Shown: positions 1 to 7,563 of the stretch, in pieces
How positions within the stretch are numbered: position 1 is the first letter of the stretch
How the letters are laid out: the number at the start of each line of letters is the position of its first letter
DNA from: an uncultured Helcococcus sp.
GTDB lineage: Bacteria > Bacillota > Clostridia > Tissierellales > Peptoniphilaceae
Length of the DNA: 39,773 nt
Assembly: GCA_937926545.1 (NCBI GenBank)
Contig: CALAZW010000013.1
Span: 1 to 39,773 of the forward strand
Reading direction: 5' to 3'
Made by a program: the position numbers and the translations under genes
The notes under the pieces: model-generated
Database searches by the model: none
What the model saw: only the letters and a program-made list of their open reading frames with translations
What the model was told of the DNA's origin: nothing

Positions 1-55
1 ACCCCGGACCTACCGGTTATGAGCCGGGCGCTCTAACCGACTGAGCTAAAGGCCC
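1..55 (-). tRNA. tRNA with CAT anticodon (Met or Ile2), 3' end cut by window edge
   Basis: The reverse complement begins GGGCCTTTAGCTCAG and carries the anticodon loop CTCATAA, so the anticodon is CAT. Acceptor 5' strand, D arm and anticodon arm are complete. The T arm and 3' end lie outside the window. Elongator Met and the lysidine-modified Ile2 cannot be separated without the 3' half. Confidence 0.85.
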
Positions 56-88
56 TTGAATTAACAAGGGTTTCACCGTTTGTTTAAA

Positions 89-165
<77 letters not shown>

Positions 166-170
166 CTACA

Positions 171-246
171 TGGCAGGGGTAGAAGGACTTGAACCCTCGA
201 CATTTGGTTTTGGAGACCAACGTTCTGCCAACTGAACTATACCCCT
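171..246 (-). tRNA. tRNA-Trp (CCA)
   Basis: Acceptor AGGGGTA pairs with TACCCCT, the discriminator is G, and the anticodon loop is CTCCAAA. CCA is encoded. It lies only 5 nt from tRNA-Ile. Confidence 0.96.
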
Positions 247-251
247 CTATG

Positions 252-327
<76 letters not shown>

Positions 328-385
328 ATAATTCTATTAGTCCCCAACAATAATAAAGTCTCAAGTGACTCTATTAAGTCAAACT

Positions 386-476
386 TGGCGGAGAAGGAGG
401 GATTTGAACCCTCGCATCCCGTAAAGGATCTACTCCCTTAGCAGGGGAGCCTCTTCAGCCACTTGAGTACTTCTCC
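386..476 (-). tRNA. tRNA-Ser (GCT)
   Basis: Class II tRNA of 91 nt with a long variable arm. The acceptor is GGAGAAG, the anticodon loop reads CTGCTAA, and the discriminator is G with CCA encoded. The roughly 58-nt gap to tRNA-Phe shows no other feature. Confidence 0.95.
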
Positions 477-479
477 ATT

Positions 480-568
480 TGGCGGAGAGGGTGGGATTCG
501 AACCCACGTGGGCTTGCACCCTAACGGTTTTCAAGACCGCCCCGTTATGACCGCTTCGGTACCTCTCC
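480..568 (-). tRNA. tRNA-Ser (TGA)
   Basis: Class II tRNA of 89 nt. Acceptor GGAGAGG pairs with CCTCTCC, the anticodon loop is CTTGAAA, a long variable arm is present, and CCA is encoded. It lies 3 nt from tRNA-Ser(GCT). Confidence 0.95.
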
Positions 569-573
569 AAACA

Positions 574-649
574 TGGTGATCCATCGGAGATTCGAACTCC
601 GGACGCCCTGATTAAAAGTCAGGTGCTCTACCGGCTGAGCTAATGGATC
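574..649 (-). tRNA. tRNA-Lys (TTT), copy 2
   Basis: Acceptor GATCCAT pairs with ATGGATC, the anticodon loop is CTTTTAA, and CCA is encoded. The sequence is identical over the whole gene to the copy at 674-749. Confidence 0.96.
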
Positions 650-673
650 TTAATATTCGATTTTTTTATAAAA

Positions 674-749
674 TGGTGATCCATCGGAGATTCGAACTCC
701 GGACGCCCTGATTAAAAGTCAGGTGCTCTACCGGCTGAGCTAATGGATC
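674..749 (-). tRNA. tRNA-Lys (TTT), copy 1
   Basis: Identical to the gene at 574-649, offset by exactly 100 nt. The 24-nt spacer between the copies is AT-rich. The pair looks like a tandem duplication within the tRNA operon. Confidence 0.96.
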
Positions 750-752
750 AAG

Positions 753-829
753 TGGCTGGGGTAATAGGACTCGAACCTATGAAATGCCAGAGTCAAAGTC
801 TGGTGCCTTACCGACTTGGCTATACCCCA
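753..829 (-). tRNA. tRNA-Gln (TTG)
   Basis: Acceptor TGGGGTA pairs with TACCCCA, the discriminator is G, the anticodon loop is CTTTGAC, and CCA is encoded. Confidence 0.95.
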
Positions 830-832
830 ATA

Positions 833-909
833 TGGCGGACCTAAGAGGATTCGAACCTCTGGCACACGGCTTAGAAGGCCGTTGCTCTATCCTGCTGAGC
901 TATAGGTCC
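833..909 (-). tRNA. tRNA-Arg (TCT)
   Basis: Acceptor GGACCTA pairs with TAGGTCC, the discriminator is G, the anticodon loop is CTTCTAA, and CCA is encoded. It reads AGA, the arginine codon that dominates the genes in this window. Confidence 0.96.
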
Positions 910-912
910 AGG

Positions 913-986
913 TGGAGCGGGTGAAGGGAATCGAACCCTCGCAACCAGCTTGGAAGGCTGGGGCTCTACCACTGAGCTACACCCGC
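913..986 (-). tRNA. tRNA-Gly (TCC)
   Basis: Acceptor GCGGGTG pairs with CACCCGC, the discriminator is T, the anticodon loop is CTTCCAA, and CCA is encoded. The gene is 74 nt. Confidence 0.96.
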
Positions 987-1016
987 GTACATAAAATATT
1001 ATTAAATAAACACCCA

Positions 1017-1040
1017 TAGAACTGGACAAGTCCAGTTCTA
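1017..1040. repeat. perfect inverted repeat between tRNA-Tyr and tRNA-Gly
   Basis: Two 11-nt arms, TAGAACTGGAC and its exact complement, are separated by only AA. As RNA this folds to a stem of about 9-10 bp. No T-run follows on either side, so it does not look like a normal intrinsic terminator. It sits in the only longer spacer in this half of the tRNA cluster and could be an RNA-processing stem or an operator. Confidence 0.7.
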
Positions 1041-1048
1041 AAGATAAA

Positions 1049-1134
1049 TGGTGGTGGAGAGTGGATTCGAACCACTGAAAGTTTAACTAGCGGATTTACA
1101 GTCCGCCCCCTTTGGCCAGCTCGGGAACTCCACC
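1049..1134 (-). tRNA. tRNA-Tyr (GTA)
   Basis: Class II tRNA of 86 nt. Acceptor GGTGGAG, anticodon loop CTGTAAA, a long variable arm, and CCA encoded. Confidence 0.96.
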
Positions 1135-1142
1135 AAAAAAAA

Positions 1143-1218
<76 letters not shown>

Positions 1219-1239
1219 TTATTACTAAAATAATTAAAT

Positions 1240-1316
1240 TGGCGACCTGGAAGGGACTCGAACCCTCGACCTCCAGCGTGACAGGCTGGCATTCTAACCA
1301 ACTGAACTACCAGGCC
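1240..1316 (-). tRNA. tRNA-Asp (GTC)
   Basis: Acceptor GGCCTGG pairs with CCAGGTC with one G-U wobble. The discriminator is G, the anticodon loop is CTGTCAC, and CCA is encoded. Confidence 0.96.
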
Positions 1317-1320
1317 ATTT

Positions 1321-1396
1321 TGGTGGGCGCTATAGGACTTGAACCTATGACCCCCTGCTTGTAAGGCAGATGCTCTCCCAACTGAGCTAAGCGCCC
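1321..1396 (-). tRNA. tRNA-Val (TAC)
   Basis: Acceptor GGGCGCT pairs with AGCGCCC, the discriminator is A, the anticodon loop is CTTACAA, and CCA is encoded. Confidence 0.96.
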
Positions 1397-1400
1397 AAAA

Positions 1401-1475
1401 TGGTGACCCTACCGGGATTCGAACCCGGGATACCGCCGTGAAAGGGCGATGTCTTAACCGCTTGACCATAGGGCC
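1401..1475 (-). tRNA. tRNA-Glu (TTC), first gene of the cluster
   Basis: Acceptor GGCCCTA pairs with TAGGGTC with one wobble. The anticodon loop is CTTTCAC and CCA is encoded. It is the promoter-proximal tRNA, about 13 nt after the expected start site of the nearest promoter at 1495-1522. Confidence 0.96.
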
Positions 1476-1494
1476 TTGTGAATGTCACTTCTTT

Positions 1495-1522
1495 ATTATA
1501 CTCTGTTTTTTAGTAATGTCAA
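1495..1522 (-). promoter_or_regulatory. tRNA-operon promoter P1
   Basis: On the minus strand: -35 TTGACA (1517-1522), 16-nt spacer, -10 TATAAT (1495-1500). The start site is expected near 1488, just before tRNA-Glu. The DNA upstream of the -35 is A-rich like an UP element. Confidence 0.9.
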
Positions 1523-1573
1523 GTTTTTTATCAACTTTTATTTGATGTCTGACCTGATTTCTACCACTTTTTT

Positions 1574-1602
1574 ATTATAATGCATTGTTTTTCTTTTGTC
1601 AA
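1574..1602 (-). promoter_or_regulatory. tRNA-operon promoter P2
   Basis: Exact consensus: TTGACA (1597-1602), 17-nt spacer, TATAAT (1574-1579). It shares a 20-nt identical block with P3 that covers the -35 and most of the spacer (1584-1603 and 1666-1685). Confidence 0.9.
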
Positions 1603-1655
1603 GTTCTTTTTACTTCTTATTCTTTGAAGCTTCCTCGACTTTCGATTACTTATTC

Positions 1656-1684
1656 ATTATAAATGATTGTTTTTCTTTTGTCAA
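1656..1684 (-). promoter_or_regulatory. tRNA-operon promoter P3
   Basis: Exact consensus: TTGACA (1679-1684), 17-nt spacer, TATAAT (1656-1661). The region upstream of its -35 resembles that of P1, with a TTGATAAAAAA block in both. Confidence 0.9.
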
Positions 1685-1740
1685 GCTTTTTTATCAAATG
1701 TTTTTTTGATCCGCTTAACTTTTTTGACGAGTACTTTATT

Positions 1741-1769
1741 ATTTTAGCTTATCATTACTTGTTTGTCAA
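1741..1769 (-). promoter_or_regulatory. tRNA-operon promoter P4
   Basis: TTGACA (1764-1769), 17-nt spacer, TAAAAT (1741-1746). One mismatch to the -10 consensus. Confidence 0.75.
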
Positions 1770-1833
1770 CCATTTTTTGATATTTATTTCTTTAGGTGCT
1801 TTATTTCCTAGTGACTCTCTCGAGTACTTTTAT

Positions 1834-1862
1834 ATATTAACTTAATATTTTGCTTTTGTCAA
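1834..1862 (-). promoter_or_regulatory. tRNA-operon promoter P5
   Basis: TTGACA (1857-1862), 17-nt spacer, TAATAT (1834-1839). It is the most distal of the five. Together P1-P5 fill the 460-nt space between tRNA-Glu and the end of the pilus operon, in which I see no gene. Confidence 0.7.
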
Positions 1863-1902
1863 ATATTTTGTTAAAAAAGTTTTTTTCCCCTCAAATGGAT
1901 CT

Positions 1903-1930
1903 GGGCTTAATCTAATAATACCCTAAGCCC
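1903..1930 (-). terminator. candidate terminator of the pilus operon (weak)
   Basis: Seven nt after the last stop codon, GGGCTTA and TAAGCCC can form a 7-bp stem around a 14-nt loop. The expected T-run is not adjacent; an A7-C-T6 stretch follows about 15 nt further on. Termination here is therefore uncertain, and pilus transcripts may run into the tRNA promoter region. Confidence 0.4.
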
Positions 1931-1936
1931 CTCCTC

Positions 1937-2410
1937 TTAATCATTAAGTAAAAGATAACTATCAATTAAATTATATTGATCATCACTTAAGTAATTAATC
2001 ATCTTAATCAAGTAAGACCAATCTTCATCTTCTTGGAAAGAAAAACTTCCTATCATTTCTACCAATAGGCTCTTAAGGGTAAAATTAGACTGGCCTGGAT
2101 AAAGTAAAAGATAAATTCCATTAGCATCATAATAGATATAATCCAAACTAAGCAGGATATCCTCTTGAAAAATATAATAATCAAAGGCATTTTCTAAAAT
2201 CTCTATCACTGATAAAATTAATTCATTAAGATTTTTTTTACTATAAATAATTTTCTTTTCCCTTAATTTCCTTAATTTATCACAGTCATATACCAGTCCA
2301 TCCTGGTCCTTCCCATAAACTAGAAGACCATCCAAGCTATTGTCTTCTACCAGCCTGATTAAAACTGAATCTTTCTTGCCTAAATAATCTAAACTTAGTT
2401 TTTCACCCAT
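1937..2410 (-). CDS. DUF6382-like protein at the end of the Tad pilus operon
   Basis: A 157-residue acidic, probably cytoplasmic protein without signal peptide or membrane segment. The pattern of a short beta-rich N-terminal half followed by ILENAFDYYI and then a segment YIYYDANGIYLLLYPG (about residues 92-107) recalls the DUF6382 domain, which in Firmicutes pilus loci is often fused to an FHA domain. No FHA part is present here. The assignment rests on recalled family pattern only and I cannot score it. The start codon overlaps the end of the WG-repeat gene by 8 nt, with a GGGGGAT ribosome site 7 nt upstream, so it is translated in the same operon. Its biochemical role is unknown; by position it may regulate or help pilus assembly. 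No terminator with a good T-run follows it. Confidence 0.55.
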   Translation of the reverse strand: MGEKLSLDYLGKKDSVLIRLVEDNSLDGLLVYGKDQDGLVYDCDKLRKLREKKIIYSKKNLNELILSVIEILENAFDYYIFQEDILLSLDYIYYDANGIYLLLYPGQSNFTLKSLLVEMIGSFSFQEDEDWSYLIKMINYLSDDQYNLIDSYLLLND

Positions 2411-3677
2411 CTATCATATCCCCCAAGATAAATTCAATTTTGTCCCAGCCGCCTTCTATTTTTACAAAGCCCATGTTCTTTCTATTTAACTCACTGGCAT
2501 CTTCAAAGATTTCCTCCACTACCAGCTTGTTAGATAAATCTATAAAGCCCCATTTATCCTTGACTTTAACTGGCATTAAATTTCCCTGGCTGGCCCTTGC
2601 ATCTTCGTAACCCACCTGGATTACCTCATTAAAGTTTTCGTCTATATATCCCCACTTGCCCCTTTGATTTACAGCACTATATCTGGCCAAGTCCACCTGG
2701 TCATATCTTTTTGAGTAGTTTTTTTCTTTTATGTTATAAACCAATTCCTCACCGTCCTCTAGAAGAATTAGCTTCTTGTATAAAATCTTTTCCCTGTCCA
2801 CTAAGGCATACTCTAATTTTTCTGTCTTTCCAGTCTTCTTATTTACTATAACTGGCTTCTTATCCCCTACTAAAAGTTCTTCTGAAGATAGTTTTTCCAT
2901 CCTGCCATGGGGACCATCTATTTTTTCACCTAAAAAATTATATAGGCCAACCTCCTTTTTCGAATTTAGGATATAGGAATCATCTGCAAATATTCCCAAT
3001 AAAAAGTCTCCCCCTTTAATCTCCACCTGCCTGTGGCCTTCTTTATTTATATAGTCCAGATTTCCATCCTTTTTAACAGGTATCCTATCAAGACTTTCGA
3101 AATCACCTATCCATTGGTAGATGGGCTTGACCACCATATTATTATTTTCATCTAAAATTCCCCAACCCTCCTGCCTTTTAACCAAAAAGAATCTATCATT
3201 TAATTTATTTAAGACCACTTGCTCAAAGCTATAGTTTTTAAGCTGGTAAAGTCCCTTTAAATCTATCAGGTAATGGCTGTAAAGATCTTGGTCTACCTTT
3301 TTCATTTTTTTCAGATAAGATCTTAGGGACTCATAGTCCTCTTCAGCTAAATAATAATCTACTAGCCCATCTGCTATTTCTTTTCTCTTCTTAAAATTAG
3401 CCTCCAGGGATAAGTCTTCGGCCCTATAGTAATCTTCCAACTCTAAATAATTCTTAGCCAAACTTAAATATATCCTGTCCTCCTTATTGGTTTCTAAAAT
3501 TTTTTCATAATAATAATTACTTTTTTCATAGAGACCATTGTCATAACACTTTTCTCCCATCTTAAGATTCTTGTTGTAGGCTATCTTTTTTAGGCCCAGC
3601 CTGGATATAAAAAGTCCCCATACTAAACCTAGAAAGATTACCAATAAAAACATATTCACTCTTCTCATCTTTTTCAT
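2403..3677 (-). CDS. Membrane-anchored TPR and WG-repeat protein of the Tad operon
   Basis: A 424-residue protein. An N-terminal membrane anchor (about residues 7-27, hydrophobic after KKMRR) is followed by a helical region of TPR type at about 35-130 (for example GLYEKSNYYYEKILETN). WG-type beta repeats cover the C-terminal two thirds; clear copies are EGWGILDENNNMVVKPIYQ near 171, KWGYIDENFNEVIQ near 342 and KWGFIDLSNKLVVEEIF near 373, with a last degenerate GGWDKIEFIL. WG repeats are short beta units found in surface or envelope proteins and are thought to bind other proteins. The start is 1 nt past the stop of the prepilin peptidase, with AGGAG 6 nt upstream. The protein probably sits outside the membrane. 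A role as a pilus assembly or adhesion partner is inferred only from operon position. Confidence 0.75.
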   Translation of the reverse strand: MKKMRRVNMFLLVIFLGLVWGLFISRLGLKKIAYNKNLKMGEKCYDNGLYEKSNYYYEKILETNKEDRIYLSLAKNYLELEDYYRAEDLSLEANFKKRKEIADGLVDYYLAEEDYESLRSYLKKMKKVDQDLYSHYLIDLKGLYQLKNYSFEQVVLNKLNDRFFLVKRQEGWGILDENNNMVVKPIYQWIGDFESLDRIPVKKDGNLDYINKEGHRQVEIKGGDFLLGIFADDSYILNSKKEVGLYNFLGEKIDGPHGRMEKLSSEELLVGDKKPVIVNKKTGKTEKLEYALVDREKILYKKLILLEDGEELVYNIKEKNYSKRYDQVDLARYSAVNQRGKWGYIDENFNEVIQVGYEDARASQGNLMPVKVKDKWGFIDLSNKLVVEEIFEDASELNRKNMGFVKIEGGWDKIEFILGDMIDG

Positions 3678-3678
3678 A

Positions 3679-4224
3679 TTAAACTCCTAAAAGTAAAATC
3701 GATATATAGACAAAGGGGGCATAGGCTATAAGTTGGCTCTTACTTTTCTTTAGTAGTAAAAAGTTGGCCAGGGCATATAAAAACAAAATTAACATGGAAA
3801 CAAATAGAATAGATAGAAAATCCAAAGATCCATAAATCAAAAGTATGCTTGCCAAAAGCTTCACATCTCCCATGCCAAAATGGCCACTTATCAGGGAAAG
3901 AAGAAAGAGACTTAAGAGAATAACCAGGCCCATTAAATTATAGTAGCTAAGGCCCAGATGGATATCCTTCCAGGCTGAACTTTTAAAAAACCAATAGGCA
4001 ATAAGCATCATAAGTAGATTGTTGGGGATGATATGCTCCTTAAGATCTACATAGGAAATCGTTAAAAAAACCAAACTATAAAGATAATCATCCATAGGTC
4101 TAAGGGCAAAGGAAAGTCCTAATGTAAGACAAATAAGAGATACTTCTTTTAAAGGATAACTTCTTAACCTATAAAGATAAAACATCATAAGTCCAATTAT
4201 AGTTAAACCATAAAATACAATCAT
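3679..4224 (-). CDS. Prepilin peptidase, A24 family (TadV/CpaA type)
   Basis: A 181-residue polytopic membrane aspartic peptidase that cleaves the leader of Flp-type prepilins and pseudopilins. The two catalytic aspartates are visible: the D in SYVDLKEHIIPN (about residue 59) and the D in GMGDVKLL (about residue 120, the family GxGD motif). Hydrophobic segments surround both. The protein lacks the N-terminal cysteine-rich methyltransferase domain of PilD-type enzymes, as is usual for TadV/CpaA. Its start overlaps the end of the preceding pseudopilin gene by 4 nt. The likely substrates are all encoded upstream in the same operon: the Flp pilin at 7983-8204 and three proteins with RG-SV or RG-AV type leaders. 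Confidence 0.9.
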   Translation of the reverse strand: MIVFYGLTIIGLMMFYLYRLRSYPLKEVSLICLTLGLSFALRPMDDYLYSLVFLTISYVDLKEHIIPNNLLMMLIAYWFFKSSAWKDIHLGLSYYNLMGLVILLSLFLLSLISGHFGMGDVKLLASILLIYGSLDFLSILFVSMLILFLYALANFLLLKKSKSQLIAYAPFVYISILLLGV

Positions 4225-5237
4225 AATAGGGCCTTATCCCTATATTTTAAGATTATTTTAGTATTGTTCTTCTTCAAAATATCCCTCCTAATTAAATCTA
4301 ATTCCTTGGCAAATTCCACGGCTTCCTCGGGAACCACCAATATTATTTGACGACTTTCCCTTCCACTTAATTTTTTAATAGTGCCCTCTTCCATTTCAAT
4401 GCTTCCTTTTAAATCTTCTATATCATCATAGAGTTTTAAGGCCTTATCCTCTAAAAACTTTTTTACATAGTCTTCTTTTAACTTGTAACTACCGTTGTCT
4501 AAGCTTGAATAGCTGGAAGTAAATAAATTCACAGAAAATATCTCGGTTAGGGTCTGGCCACTTTCATCATAAAGATCAATCTTTTGACCTGTCTTGCAAA
4601 TCTGGCCCTTGTTTTCCTGTCTTATTTCATTTACATAGTACTTGCCCCTGGTAAAGTTACTTTCCTGCCACATACTTTTTTCTTGGCCCTTTTCATCTTC
4701 TTGATCCTTTTCAAGAAGGGGTCTATGGGTAACCAAGTGACAAACCTGAACCAGATGCCTCTTTCTTCTAAATAGGCTAAAAAGCTGGTAGTCCAAATCA
4801 TATTCCATGACCACCTCTATATTCTTATTATCATCCAAGACCCTGCTTCTTAGAAAACTCATCCTACTTATGCCCAGGTCATTGAAAAATTCATCGAGAG
4901 GTCTTTCTAAATACTTGGCCATTAAAACCTTTATCTTTAACCTTAGGGTAACTGGATTATTTCTTATGGTTCTACCTTCCACTCCTTCTATTTCTATTTT
5001 GTTCTTGTCTAAAAGCTTGTCTATATATTCATCAGCCTTTTGCTCATCTACAATCTTCAACCGATCATTAAAATAGATGTAGTTATTCAAATCCACACAG
5101 GCATTATCCAACAAAAGCTTGGTCCTGGTCTCCACCAGGGCATTTAGGGCCATAAAGTTTACTGCCAAAAAACCTAGTAAAAAGGTGAACAAGACCAAGG
5201 ATGCCTCTATACTTACACTTCCCCTATCACTTTTCAT
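4221..5237 (-). CDS. TadE/TadG-like pseudopilin protein
   Basis: A 338-residue protein. It opens with a short basic leader, then RG followed by SVSIEASLVLFTFLLGFLA, a class III signal with the expected cleavage after G6 and Glu at mature position 5, followed by one transmembrane helix. The remainder is a hydrophilic, predicted extracellular domain rich in K, D and E; it has no recognised fold. TadE and TadG are minor pseudopilins that sit at the base or along the Flp pilus. It overlaps the genes on both sides by 11 nt and 4 nt, and an AAGGGA site lies 4 nt before the ATG. The extended C-terminal domain (residues about 180-338) is unlike ordinary TadE proteins and may be lineage specific. Confidence 0.7.
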   Translation of the reverse strand: MKSDRGSVSIEASLVLFTFLLGFLAVNFMALNALVETRTKLLLDNACVDLNNYIYFNDRLKIVDEQKADEYIDKLLDKNKIEIEGVEGRTIRNNPVTLRLKIKVLMAKYLERPLDEFFNDLGISRMSFLRSRVLDDNKNIEVVMEYDLDYQLFSLFRRKRHLVQVCHLVTHRPLLEKDQEDEKGQEKSMWQESNFTRGKYYVNEIRQENKGQICKTGQKIDLYDESGQTLTEIFSVNLFTSSYSSLDNGSYKLKEDYVKKFLEDKALKLYDDIEDLKGSIEMEEGTIKKLSGRESRQIILVVPEEAVEFAKELDLIRRDILKKNNTKIILKYRDKALL

Positions 5238-7563
5238 AAAATCCCTTGCCTATACTATAGTCAAAATAGTGACTTTTTTTCTTATTTAATATTCTGTGAA
5301 CATAGATGGTATTTATAAACACTTCCAGATTTACCTTAAATTCTGAATAGGTCCTACTTATGTCAAAGTATTCTCCTTCAGCCATATCTTGATCAATTAA
5401 AAGGGCCACTCTCTTTAACATTTGATTTTTAAATCCCAAGTTTAATTTGGTAAGTAAAATTAAAAGTAAATAGTTGGAGTAGTCCATGGCAAAATTACTT
5501 CCATCACTTTCCTGGCCTGGTATTTCCTGGGCTGTGCTTTCAACATACTCCCCTATTTCTTCCACACTTGAATTTTTCGAAAGGATTTCCAAGTTAGTCT
5601 GGTTATCTAAAAGCTTTTCTTTTATTAGACTGCTATCATAGTCACCTTCACTTAAATCACTGGCCAAATCACCTAGAAAATAGCTAAAGTTTTCTTTAAA
5701 ATCCCCTTCAAAAATCGCCTCTGATAAAACAAAGGATTGGACGGTATTAGAAAAAATATCCTGTAGATCATAATCTTTAAACTTTTCTCCGAGTTTTCCC
5801 AAGTCCTCATCAGAAATTTCCTTAATACTGGTAAGGCCTAATTTCCAGGTCTTCTTGTTTTTTATCAGAGCAACCTCCTTGCCCCTATTCAAGTCATCCA
5901 AATCCAATAGACTTTCCCCCAGGGCCAAACTGGCTATTAGAACCATTTGAATTAGGGGGATGGCAAATCCAAAGCCTGCTGATAACTTGGTTGCCAAGAT
6001 GGAAGTTTGGGTTTGAATATTTCCATCTGTAAAGGCATAGACACTATTGAATAAGAAGCGGGTAATTAGGATTCTATTATTGGCCTTGGCTATATTAGCA
6101 TCCAAATCCTTCTCGCCAAAAATAATATATTCCTGCTTACTATTAAAGCCTTCATCATCATCTAACTTATTTGGAAAAAAACTAACTATATAGTCTGCCA
6201 CCAACACATTATCCAAGAAGGCCTTGCCCCTAGTCTTTTCTATCTTTTTACTATCGCTTAAAACATCCATAAAGTTATCTAATTTATCACTATCAGATTG
6301 GTTTTGATTTATCTTATAAAGCTTTTCCCCTCCTAGATTTTCTATTTCCTCAGTCAATTCTTCCAACCTGTCCTGGCCTATATAGTCTAGAAGTTTTTTA
6401 TTTGTTTTCTCAGTTAAAAATAAGGAATTAATCCTATCTATTAGTCTCTTCTTTATCTTCTTGGCCTGGCCTACTGAGTTTTCACCATTTAACTTTTCCT
6501 TATTGGCCAGGTATTTGGAAATATTGTCCTCTTCATAGTTACCTACCAAATATCTAATATAATGTTCTTCCTCTAGGTTTTCAGCCATGGTTAAGAGATA
6601 GTCCTGATCATAGGCCAGTTGACTGTCTGTGGCATCCATGTCTATCTTATTGAAAATAATATTGGATAAAAAATCTCCATTTTTATATATTATCTTTAGT
6701 TTCCTATTTTTTATCCCCTCCACATAATCCTGCCAGCCATCCTTTGAATCAAGTAGACCATCCCTATATTCTGAAAAGTTATCAAGATTAGTCTTTAGCC
6801 TACCATAATACCTATCCATCCTATTTATAGCATTGGATAAATTGTTTCTGGAAGCATTATACTTGTTGGCTATTTTCCTATCCTCATTAGTCCAGGACTC
6901 CTTATCTTTTATTCCAGCATAGTCCCTTAAATTCTCATTATATGACTCAATAATTCTATTTATCTTCTCAGAAGAATCTTTTATGGTCGTAAAATCTCTT
7001 CCTATCTTATCTAATTTACCATCAGCCTTGTTAAGTTTTTTATCATAGGCCATTTTCTCACTTATAACCTGGGCATCTTCTACTGACTGATTATAGGATT
7101 TAATAAACTCATCTATAAAGATGGGGATATCTAATATCTTTTTATACTTCATATACTCTACTATTTGATTTTCTAAAATATAAGGGTTGGCTAAACTTCC
7201 CTCTTCATCCACCTCTATTTCAAACTTATTAAGCCGCATGGCTATATAGTTATGCTTGATTAAAAAACTATCCTTACTTGGGTATTGCTCAATGTTTTTT
7301 TCAGCCACTGGCCTTATCATATCCTCTAAAACTTCCCTTTCATGGGATATGGCCAGGAGGTGGTACTTGTCCAAAAGTTTTGTATTATGCTGGTAGTAGA
7401 TGGAATTTACTATATTGTTCATGGTGTTTTTAGCTATATTCTCTGCCCCATAGAGTACAGAAAGGTCAGCTAGACACACTCCTACCAAGTAGGTGGGAAT
7501 AAGTATTAAGGTTAAAAATATGGATACTGATCCTCTAATTCTTTTGTTCTGAAATCCCTTCAT
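5227..7563 (-). CDS. Large TadG-like protein with DUF5702-type N-terminus
   Basis: A protein of about 778 residues. After a basic leader comes RG and then SVSIFLTLILIPTYLVGV, a pseudopilin-like helix, followed by ADLSVLYGAENIAKNTMNN. This opening matches my recollection of the DUF5702 family found in clostridial Tad loci. Unlike a pilin it has no Glu5. A long helical, coiled-coil-prone region (about 150-480) precedes a second hydrophobic stretch (about 540-565, FGFAIPLIQMVLIASLALG) and a helical C-terminus. The likely arrangement is a membrane-anchored extracellular protein with an internal membrane pass. An upstream in-frame TTG at 7575 is possible, but the ATG at 7563 has GGTG 6 nt upstream and is preferred. 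The gene overlaps both neighbours. Function beyond pilus biogenesis is unknown. Confidence 0.65.
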   Translation of the reverse strand: MKGFQNKRIRGSVSIFLTLILIPTYLVGVCLADLSVLYGAENIAKNTMNNIVNSIYYQHNTKLLDKYHLLAISHEREVLEDMIRPVAEKNIEQYPSKDSFLIKHNYIAMRLNKFEIEVDEEGSLANPYILENQIVEYMKYKKILDIPIFIDEFIKSYNQSVEDAQVISEKMAYDKKLNKADGKLDKIGRDFTTIKDSSEKINRIIESYNENLRDYAGIKDKESWTNEDRKIANKYNASRNNLSNAINRMDRYYGRLKTNLDNFSEYRDGLLDSKDGWQDYVEGIKNRKLKIIYKNGDFLSNIIFNKIDMDATDSQLAYDQDYLLTMAENLEEEHYIRYLVGNYEEDNISKYLANKEKLNGENSVGQAKKIKKRLIDRINSLFLTEKTNKKLLDYIGQDRLEELTEEIENLGGEKLYKINQNQSDSDKLDNFMDVLSDSKKIEKTRGKAFLDNVLVADYIVSFFPNKLDDDEGFNSKQEYIIFGEKDLDANIAKANNRILITRFLFNSVYAFTDGNIQTQTSILATKLSAGFGFAIPLIQMVLIASLALGESLLDLDDLNRGKEVALIKNKKTWKLGLTSIKEISDEDLGKLGEKFKDYDLQDIFSNTVQSFVLSEAIFEGDFKENFSYFLGDLASDLSEGDYDSSLIKEKLLDNQTNLEILSKNSSVEEIGEYVESTAQEIPGQESDGSNFAMDYSNYLLLILLTKLNLGFKNQMLKRVALLIDQDMAEGEYFDISRTYSEFKVNLEVFINTIYVHRILNKKKSHYFDYSIGKGFYEK

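Noticed and set aside
574..749. CRISPR-like or mobile repeat
   Set aside because: The repeated unit is a full tRNA-Lys gene; I saw no CRISPR array, insertion sequence, transposase, integrase or phage gene anywhere in the window.
1663..1845. Short plus-strand frame coding a Phe/Leu-rich peptide
   Set aside because: It falls in the AT-rich promoter array read by the opposite strand. Its hydrophobic look comes from T-rich DNA.
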